Source of the DNA: JBGPYM01 sp041493205
GTDB taxonomy: Bacteria; Bacteroidota; Ignavibacteria; UBA10030; UBA6906
Direction: 5' to 3'
NCBI GenBank assembly: GCA_041493205.1
Contig: JBGPYM010000179.1
Location: forward strand, 1 to 6,649
Length of the DNA: 6,649 bases
The translations under genes were made by a program, and so were the position numbers. Of this stretch, positions 1-6,300 are shown piece after piece (position 1 is the first letter of the stretch; each line of letters opens with the position of its first letter). Under the pieces are notes generated by a model. That model saw only the letters and a list, made by a program, of their open reading frames with translations, had not been told where the DNA came from and ran no database searches.

Positions 1-451
1 CTTCCGCCATATTGCCCCGGAACAGGTATCCTTCCTTCTCGTCGGGGTAGAAGCGCAGGAGCGAATCGACGGCCGCCACGGCGCCGGCATTGTCATACTT
101 GAGGCGCTTGAACCACATGCTGATGAAGAGGCGTTCACGCCGGGAGGCACCGGCGGCATGCGCGATCGCATGTTGCATGGCGCTGTCGGCGGCCCGCATG
201 TTTTTCGCGGCCGCATTCACCATGGCCAGCCGGCACCACGCCATCGCAAACCCGGGCTCGAGCGCGGTCGCCGTCTCGAAGGCATTCTTTGCCTCCGGAT
301 AGTAGAACTTCTCCCACGCCGTCATCCCTTCCCGGTAGGCCCGGAGCGCCTCGGGAGAACTGCTGGTCAGCTTTTTTTCATCGCCGCACCCCGCAAGGAG
401 CAGTGCTCCCAGCAGTACGGTACCGGCAACCGCAGTGCGCAGATCGTTCAC
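1..451 (-). CDS. TPR-repeat lipoprotein, N-terminal part (runs off the window at position 1)
   Basis: The reading frame runs from a GTG at 451 for 150 codons without a stop to the window edge, so the C-terminus is missing. Residues 8-22 form a hydrophobic signal core (AVAGTVLLGALLLAGC) ending in a lipobox LAGC with Cys22 as the expected lipidation site. Gly at +2 does not signal inner-membrane retention, so an outer-membrane or periplasm-facing location is plausible. Residues ~35-67 read as a tetratricopeptide repeat (Tyr/Gly/Trp, then A..AF..A..L.P), a second runs ~68-101, and another helical pair starts near the edge (VDSLLRFYPDE). TPRs mediate protein contacts; no catalytic motif is visible. 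The start lies 4 bp after the stop of the upstream DHp-only gene, with a purine-rich AGGAAAAGGA ahead of it, suggesting translational coupling. An in-frame ATG at 505 would add 18 residues including several Arg/Lys and overlap the upstream gene by 50 bp. The short form has a nearly uncharged n-region, so the longer start remains possible. The ligand or partner is unknown. Confidence 0.85.
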   Translation of the reverse strand, partial: MNDLRTAVAGTVLLGALLLAGCGDEKKLTSSSPEALRAYREGMTAWEKFYYPEAKNAFETATALEPGFAMAWCRLAMVNAAAKNMRAADSAMQHAIAHAAGASRRERLFISMWFKRLKYDNAGAVAAVDSLLRFYPDEKEGYLFRGNMAE

Positions 452-455
452 GTGC

Positions 456-737
456 CTACGTTCCTTTTCCTGACTGATCCTTGCCGGCAGCGCCGGCACC
501 CTCATGTTCACTCAACGACCGCAGCCTGGTCAAACCGGCCTCCACCCGCTCGACGGTTTCCGCGATCACCGTGTAGTAGTGATCCTGTTTATCCTTGTCC
601 GGATTCCCATGCTGCAGGTAATACGCCGCCATACGAAGAACGCCCAGAGGATTGCTGATATCATGTGCTATTTCGCGGATTCCCTGCTTCAACTGCAGAA
701 GCTGGGCGCCCGCGTCCTGAGGATCGTGGACCGTCAT
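456..737 (-). CDS. Small DHp-only protein (HisKA phosphoacceptor domain without ATPase domain)
   Basis: This 93-residue protein consists of one histidine-kinase dimerisation/phosphoacceptor hairpin. Helix 1 (~8-43) carries the H-box EIAHDISNPLGVL with His25 as the presumed phosphorylated residue. Asp26 and Asn29 fill the H+1 and H+4 positions used in HisKA proteins for phosphotransfer and phosphatase chemistry. Helix 2 (~50-79) is amphipathic, and a polar tail rich in Gly, Ala and Lys follows. There are no N, G1, F or G2 boxes, no membrane segment and no sensor domain. It does not look like debris of a longer kinase: the next gene begins 4 bp after its TAG stop with a lipoprotein signal peptide, and no ATPase-like sequence is seen after it. 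The ATG at 737 is the first usable start because an in-frame TGA lies at 747-749; only a weak SD-like GAGACGG precedes it. Established DHp-like transfer proteins without kinase activity include Spo0B and ChpT. A phosphotransfer, phosphatase or heterodimerising role here is inference. Confidence 0.8.
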   Translation of the reverse strand: MTVHDPQDAGAQLLQLKQGIREIAHDISNPLGVLRMAAYYLQHGNPDKDKQDHYYTVIAETVERVEAGLTRLRSLSEHEGAGAAGKDQSGKGT

Positions 738-755
738 GGGGCCGTCTCAAATGTG

Positions 756-791
756 GATCTATAATATAGCGGAAATCGCGGAGGGTGTCAA
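756..791 (-). promoter_or_regulatory. Sigma-70-type promoter for the DHp-only/lipoprotein gene pair
   Basis: On the minus strand a perfect -35 TTGACA (791-786) is followed by exactly 17 bp and a -10 TATATT (768-763), one mismatch from TATAAT. Transcription would start near 756, leaving a leader of about 19 nt before the ATG at 737. The -35 box begins 2 bp after the TGA stop of the hybrid kinase gene, so the promoter fills the 55-bp gap. It would let the two downstream genes be transcribed independently of the kinase. No operator-like inverted repeat is evident. Confidence 0.75.
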
Positions 792-792
792 C

Positions 793-3225
793 TCAATGCC
801 AGCGGGCGTTTTCGATATTTCCGATCTCGCGGAGGAGATCCCGCTTCGTAAATGAGGATTTGCTCATGAGCCCCGATACGTATGCTCCGAGCTGGTCGTG
901 GGTGTCGTTGTCGATTTCCATCGACGTGAGAATGATGATGGGGATTCCCCGTGTTGCGGGAATCTGCTTCAGCTGGTAAGCCACGTTGAATCCCGAAGTT
1001 TCGGGCATAATCAAATCGAGGATAATGAGGTCGGGCCGTTCGCGCGTTGCGATCTCCACCCCCTCTTTTCCCTGAAACGCCTTGAAAACGACGTACCCTT
1101 CGTTCTCCAGGATCACCTGGATCAGGTCGACGGCGGCTTTATCGTCATCGATGACCAGAACGGAGGGGAGCTTCCGGTCGCTCCGGGGAAGGATATGGAC
1201 GCGGTCCAATGCCTGGATGAGATCCTCCTTGCTCACCGGTTTCACGAAATAATCAACAGCGCCCAGGCTGAACCCAAGATTCTTTTCATCCAGGATGGAC
1301 ACGATAATGACGGGGATATGCTTGCAGAGGGGATGTTTCTTGAGTTCCTTGAGCACCTGCCAGCCGTCGCGCACAGGGAGCATGATGTCGAGCGTGATCA
1401 CGTTCGGGCTGAGGCGCTTCGCCATGTCGACGGCATCCACACCGTTGCGGGCGATTTCAACGCGGTATCCCGCGGATTCGATATGCATCCTGAGGAGTTC
1501 GCCGGCCTGCGGCCCGTCCTCGATGACGAGCGCGAGCGGTTTTTCCCCTTCGGTGCGCGAACGGTTCTCCCGCTGCAGAGTTTCCAGGAGCATCCCGGCC
1601 TGCACCATCCGTTCGGAACTCGCGTCAACGATCAGGGGGATACGGAACGACACCGTGGTTCCCGTCCCCTGTTCGCTGTCGACCCAGATAGCGCCGCCGT
1701 GCAGTTCCACCAGCTTGCGGGTGATCGCCAGGCCGAGCCCGATCCCCTCCCGGTTCATCGAACGGCCGCCCTCCGCCTGCCGGAAGGGCTTGAAGAGCCC
1801 CGTCATTTCTTCGGGCCGCATCCCGATCCCTTCATCTGCAACCCCGAACTGAAGGTCGTTCTCCACCCGCAGGGAGGTCACCCGGACGGTGCCGCCGGGA
1901 TGGCTGAACTTGACCGCATTCGAAACGAGATTGATCAGGATCTGTTTGAAACGGGTCTGGTCCACCACCAGCTCTTCGATGTCCGGCGCAAAGGCAAACT
2001 CCAGCCGGATGGATTTCGCGGCGATTGCGGCCGCCAGGACCCGGGTGACCGATTCTTCGAAGTAGGCCACGGGGTAGCTTGCGATATGCAGGTCCATTTT
2101 CCCCGCCTCGATTTTGGAGAGGTCGAGGATATCGTTGATGATCTGCTGCAGGTGCCGGCCGCTGGCATTGATGTTCTTCATGAACTCCTGTGCGGTCTCC
2201 GCGGAGAGGTCGCGGGTCGGCTGCGCAAGGAGATCCGAGAATCCAATGATGGAATTGAGCGGGGAGCGAAGCTCATGGCTGAAGGTTGCGAGGAATTTCT
2301 TCAGGGTCTCGCTCGCCTCCTGTGTTTTCTGCGTCTGTGATTCCAGCTCGATGTTCTTCGTCCTGAGCGCGTCCACCAGGCGTTTTCTGCTCATCCCACC
2401 AGCGAGATCGTTGGCTACGACGGACAGCAGGTCCATCTCTTCCGTCACGAAATCCTTCTGCTTGATCGAGAAGACTTCCAGGACGCCCTGCGCCTCTCCC
2501 TGTACCGTCAGCGGGAGGACGATGAGCGTCTTGAGGCCGGCCCGTGCGATCTCCTCCGCATAGACGGTTCCCAGGGTTCCTTTCGCCAGGTCGTCGGTAA
2601 TGAACGGGGTGCAGCTACACGCGGCCTGTGCGGCAGGGTACGGAGCGTCAGGACCGACGCGTTGATGGACGACCTCCTGGGGAAGGTCGACGTCCCGGAG
2701 CGCGGGGGCGACGAGCCGGACTTCGTTCCCGCGCGGATCATAGAGGTAGACGCAAACAAAGTGCGGTGGAATGTCAAACAGCAGGGCGACCTTTTCCGCT
2801 GCGCGCATGCACAACTCATCCAGATGGCTCGACGTGTTGATCGCATGGGAGATTTCGACAAGAATTTCCTTGCGCCGATCCTCCCGCTTCTTTCCGGTGA
2901 TGTCCTGGAAGAACACCGACAGCCCGTCGTCGGCGGGATAGATCCTCACATCATACCAGGCTTCAAACCTGTCGTCCTTGTACGCCGTTTCGATGCTCTG
3001 AAATGACCGGGTCGCCATTGCGGCGCGGTATTTCTCCCCGAGTGCCGCCCCTTCCGCATTCGGAAACACTTCGAATACATGCTTGCCCACCACACTGGCA
3101 GCGGTCAGTCCTGTACCTTCCTCCGCGGCACGATTCCAGTAGGTGATATGGAAATCGTTGTCAAGCGCGAAGAACCCACCGCTGATGCTCTCGAGTATGC
3201 TCTCGTAGCGAATGTGCTCAGACAT
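793..3225 (-). CDS. Soluble hybrid sensor histidine kinase, PAS-GAF-HisKA-HATPase-REC-REC
   Basis: This 810-residue protein has no signal peptide or membrane segment, so it should sense a cytoplasmic cue. Order: PAS (~5-113, ending in the typical FFQDITGKK); GAF (~118-278, with Cys158, Cys203 and Cys205); a helical linker (~280-312); DHp (~313-376) with H-box FSHELRSPL and phosphoacceptor His317; catalytic ATPase (~378-532) with N-box residues Asn432/Asn436, G1 DEGIG (464-468), F-box Phe478 and G2 GIGLGL (494-499). REC1 (~565-678) has acidic Glu569/Asp570, phosphoacceptor Asp613, Ser643 and Lys662-Pro663. REC2 (~688-803) has Asp693-695, phosphoacceptor Asp737, Thr767 and Lys789, although this Lys is in MSKSS and not the usual KP. 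All catalytic motifs look intact. No HPt domain and no DNA-binding output follow, so phosphoryl groups probably leave through a separate protein. The start is fixed: an in-frame TAA at 3268-3270 lies upstream with no ATG/GTG/TTG between, and there is no clear Shine-Dalgarno. The ligand is unknown. Confidence 0.95.
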   Translation of the reverse strand: MSEHIRYESILESISGGFFALDNDFHITYWNRAAEEGTGLTAASVVGKHVFEVFPNAEGAALGEKYRAAMATRSFQSIETAYKDDRFEAWYDVRIYPADDGLSVFFQDITGKKREDRRKEILVEISHAINTSSHLDELCMRAAEKVALLFDIPPHFVCVYLYDPRGNEVRLVAPALRDVDLPQEVVHQRVGPDAPYPAAQAACSCTPFITDDLAKGTLGTVYAEEIARAGLKTLIVLPLTVQGEAQGVLEVFSIKQKDFVTEEMDLLSVVANDLAGGMSRKRLVDALRTKNIELESQTQKTQEASETLKKFLATFSHELRSPLNSIIGFSDLLAQPTRDLSAETAQEFMKNINASGRHLQQIINDILDLSKIEAGKMDLHIASYPVAYFEESVTRVLAAAIAAKSIRLEFAFAPDIEELVVDQTRFKQILINLVSNAVKFSHPGGTVRVTSLRVENDLQFGVADEGIGMRPEEMTGLFKPFRQAEGGRSMNREGIGLGLAITRKLVELHGGAIWVDSEQGTGTTVSFRIPLIVDASSERMVQAGMLLETLQRENRSRTEGEKPLALVIEDGPQAGELLRMHIESAGYRVEIARNGVDAVDMAKRLSPNVITLDIMLPVRDGWQVLKELKKHPLCKHIPVIIVSILDEKNLGFSLGAVDYFVKPVSKEDLIQALDRVHILPRSDRKLPSVLVIDDDKAAVDLIQVILENEGYVVFKAFQGKEGVEIATRERPDLIILDLIMPETSGFNVAYQLKQIPATRGIPIIILTSMEIDNDTHDQLGAYVSGLMSKSSFTKRDLLREIGNIENARWH

Positions 3226-3281
3226 GTCCGACCGGAGGTCTGGAGGGAAGAAAAAGGCGAACGGGAATTATGCCGTAATTA

Positions 3282-3299
3282 GACAAAAAACGGACAAAA
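3282..3299. repeat. Short direct repeat GACAAAA, 11-bp period
   Basis: GACAAAA occurs at 3282-3288 and again at 3293-3299 (TTTTGTC on the coding strand), so the copies are offset by about one helical turn. They overlap the only weak promoter candidate upstream of the kinase gene. Such spacing fits a site for a regulator bound on one DNA face, but a chance match in A-rich DNA is also possible. Confidence 0.35.
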
Positions 3300-3371
3300 T
3301 GCAACAACAAATTACAGAGGGGGTTAGCGGCCTTGTCTCATCCGATAAGTGAACTGAAGCTCCGAATTAAC

Positions 3372-3390
3372 GAAAAACAGCAGAAAACAG
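3372..3390. repeat. Short direct repeat AAAACAG, 10-bp period
   Basis: AAAACAG occurs at 3374-3380 and 3384-3390, giving a coding-strand pattern of CTGTTTT twice in tandem, 5 bp beyond the helicase-nuclease stop codon. It may be low-complexity A-tract sequence or a protein site. It does not form a terminator hairpin. Confidence 0.3.
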
Positions 3391-3395
3391 CGGTC

Positions 3396-6300
3396 TCAGG
3401 AGGGAGGTTGATTGACACGGCACCCGTCCGGAAGGAGCGGGCAGCCAGAGCACGGAACAGGCGGAGCGGGAAACTCTCCGTTTTTGATGAGCGCGATGGT
3501 GGAAACGATCTCCCCTTCTGCAGCATCGAGATCTGCGATCGATAGGTCTTTTTCGATTGTGAGCGCCGGTTGTTCCGCGAAGAGAATCTTCAACCGGACC
3601 TTTTCGGCCGCGAAGAGTTTTCGCACCATCACAGCATAGAACGAGAGCTGCGGCCAGTACGTTTCTGCCCGCGCGGGTGCATCGGTTGCGGTCACCGCAT
3701 CGGTTTTGTAATCGAGGACGGTCCAGAGACCGGTTTCGTCCCGGAACAACCTGTCGATCGTCCCGGTGATGAAATCGTCTCCGAGTGCTGCGGAGATAGA
3801 GAACTCCATCCTGACATCGGTGCCGCGTGCGATGCGCGTCCAGGCGGTAGACGTGAGCACGGCGCGGACCATCGACGCCACGTCACCGGCAAGCCGGGAG
3901 ACGGCGAGCGGGCCGGGGAGCATGCCGGTGCGGATGACGGTCGCGACCGCGTCCTCAATCCCGTTCCCCTGCGGTGTGATGATCCCGGCCTTTTCCATGA
4001 CGGCGTGGAACATCCGTCCCCGGAGTGCGGCCGGATACTCCCTGTCCTGATCCTCTTCGCCGCCGCTGCGGGTGAACGGACCCTGTCCTGCAGGGAACCC
4101 GAGCACATGCCGGAAGAAATAGAGCGAGGGACATTCCCGGTACGTGCGGATCTTGCTGGCGGAATAGACGTCGCCTTTTGTCCTTGCCGGCAGGGGCGCG
4201 ACATTCACGACGACCTGCTGGAGGGGCGGCAGTCCTGTTGCAGCGGGAGATTGCTCCGGGGGAACAGTTCGGACGACCGGAACGCTGAGGGTGTGCGTCT
4301 CCGCTGTTGTCGATCCGCTTCCGTGCTCGTAACGGAGGGTGGTCACATCCGCGCGTAATTCTTCCGCCCCGGAGAGGTTTTGGGGAAATGCACTTCGGAC
4401 ACGGGCCAGCCATGAATCCCGGTCTTCTCCTGCACCGGGTTCGTCTGCCGAGAGGATGAGGGCATCGCGGGCCCGGGTACAGGCGACGTAGAAAATGCGC
4501 AGTTCCTCCTCCTCCTGGCGCCGCCGTTCGCGCTGCCGCAGATAGTCCGCGATGGGAGAGAGCGGCCCGCCCTCGCGCGCGGTGCGGATGCCGATCCCGA
4601 GGTCTTCATCGATAAAGGGCTCCGAATCCCGCACTGAAGAGGCATGGAGCCGCGGGATGATGACGACCGGGAACTCGAGTCCCTTTGCCGCATGCACGGT
4701 CATGATGCGCACGGCATCCGTCTGTTCGTCAATCGCCGCCTGCCCTTCGCGTCGTTCATCATCAACGAGACGGCGCAGCCGCGCGATGAAGTCATACAGT
4801 CCGGTAAACCCCTGGGCTTCAAACGCCCGCGCCATCCTCGTCAGCTTTTCGAGATTCGCCAGGGCCTGCACCCCCCTGGTGGTCCCGGCAAGCGTCCCGG
4901 CGATCTGCGTCCTCCGGTAGAGGCGTGCGAGGAGTTCCGGTACGGGGAGGCGGACCCCGATGGTGAGGTCATCGGCGAGGATGCGCACAGCGCGTTCCAG
5001 TGACGGGGTATCGCGTGCGGGGCTTTCCGGGGCCGTGAGTGCATTCCAGAGGGATCCTTCACGCCGGGTGCCGGCAAGGCGGAAGAGCGATGCGTCGGAC
5101 ACCGAAAAGAACGGTGAACGGAGGATCCCCGTGAGTGCGACATCGTCGCCGGTATCGGTAAGAAACCGGAGGTAGTTATACGCGTCATAGATATCCTGGG
5201 TCTGAAAGTACCCCACCCCCGCGCTCACCTGATACGGGATGCCGTTACGCACAAAGGCCTGTTCGAACGCCTCCAGGCTGTTTCTGTTCCGGAGGAGGAG
5301 CGCGACATCCCCAAACGACACCGGCTTTTTCTCCTCTGCGGGCCCGAAGACCTCCAGCCGCTCGCGCCGGAGCGCCAGGATACGCCGGGCCACGAGTTCT
5401 GCCTCCTCCTGCACGCCGCCGGGCGATACTCCTGCAAGGAGGAGTTCCACCCTCCCCCGTTCCCTGTTCGGCCGCGCCACCACGAGGGGGTCATACCCTG
5501 TCTCCCCCTCCCCGTCGAGCGCCGGGGAGAATACCGTGTTCACAAATGCGGCGATGTCGCGGAGCGGACGAAAGCTCTCGCCCAGGGCAAGTGCCGACGA
5601 GCGGCCCGACGCCTCGATAATCGCGTCTCTCGTCCGGTTGAACACGCGGACATCCGCATTGCGAAAACGGTAGATCGATTGTTTCGGGTCGCCGACGATG
5701 AACAGGTTTCCCGACGCCAGGTACTGGAGCAGCGGGAGCAGAATCTCGGATTGCAGCCGGTTGGTATCCTGATATTCGTCGACCATCACGTACCGGAAGC
5801 GCCGGGCGAGCTGGGAACGGACCGCGTCATTGCGGAGGAGGGATCGCATGCCGAGCTGCAGATCTTCGAAGTCGAGCCGAGCGCTCTCCTCCTTTGCGCG
5901 TGCGTACCGGTCGATGGCATCGCGGGCCAGGGCCAGGAGGGTTCTCGTCAGGCGGAGCAGTATCCGGTGTGCTCCTGCATCGATACCGTGCGCCGCCACT
6001 TCCAGTAGAGGATCCAGCGACGATCTGTTCTGCCCGATGCGGCGGAGTGCAGACGCGAGGGGGGGGCCGGGAGCATCGCGGCCGAACAGTTTCACGCGGA
6101 GTGAGCCCTCCTTTGTAAGGAGCAGCTCCAGGAGCTGGAGGCACGCGATCCCGCGGGCGGGCAGGCTGGTGCTGTCGAGGAACAACCGGAGGAGGCCTTC
6201 TGCCTCTGCCGCTCCTTTTCCGGAGGCAGCTGCGACGAGAGTTGTGCAATCTTCGGCAAGCAAGGAAGACGAGATTTCTTTTTCCGCCGCCGCACGGAGT

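Larger units (their letters stand above)
3226..3395. promoter_or_regulatory. Intergenic region upstream of the hybrid kinase gene
   Basis: These 170 bp separate the helicase-nuclease stop from the kinase start and are visibly richer in A/T than the coding regions, with several A-tracts. It is the only place for a dedicated kinase promoter. The best minus-strand candidate is weak: -10-like CATAAT (3272-3267) with TTGTCC (3297-3292) 19 bp upstream. No convincing GC-rich hairpin followed by a T-run was found, so a terminator for the helicase-nuclease gene is not evident and read-through is possible. No credible ORF lies here. Confidence 0.35.

Noticed and set aside
135..317. 60-residue minus-strand frame within the lipoprotein gene
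   Set aside because: It is out of frame with the lipobox/TPR reading frame that continues uninterrupted from 451 to the edge.
158..658. 166-residue plus-strand frame spanning the lipoprotein and DHp-only genes
   Set aside because: It crosses two well-supported minus-strand genes, is of low-complexity Arg/Pro/His composition and has no motif.
456..737. DHp-only gene as a frameshifted remnant of a full kinase
   Set aside because: The following sequence encodes a lipoprotein signal peptide and TPRs, with no ATPase boxes in the following gene, and the gene has its own promoter.
760..765. Plus-strand TATAAT as a divergent promoter
   Set aside because: It is the complement of the AT-rich -10 region of the minus-strand promoter; no -35-like hexamer is found at the proper distance on the plus strand and no plus-strand gene follows.
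898..2340. 480-residue plus-strand open frame opposite the kinase gene
   Set aside because: It is antisense to an intact, motif-rich kinase. Long antisense frames are common in GC-rich genes; its translation is rich in His/Asp/Pro/Arg with no recognisable domain.
3226..3395. Rho-independent terminator after the helicase-nuclease gene
   Set aside because: T-runs exist on the coding strand but no stable GC-rich stem precedes them; only 4-bp stems such as CCGT/ACGG were found.
5827..6249. Out-of-frame minus-strand frame inside the helicase gene
   Set aside because: Pro/Arg-rich shadow; the helicase frame continues through it with motifs on both sides.
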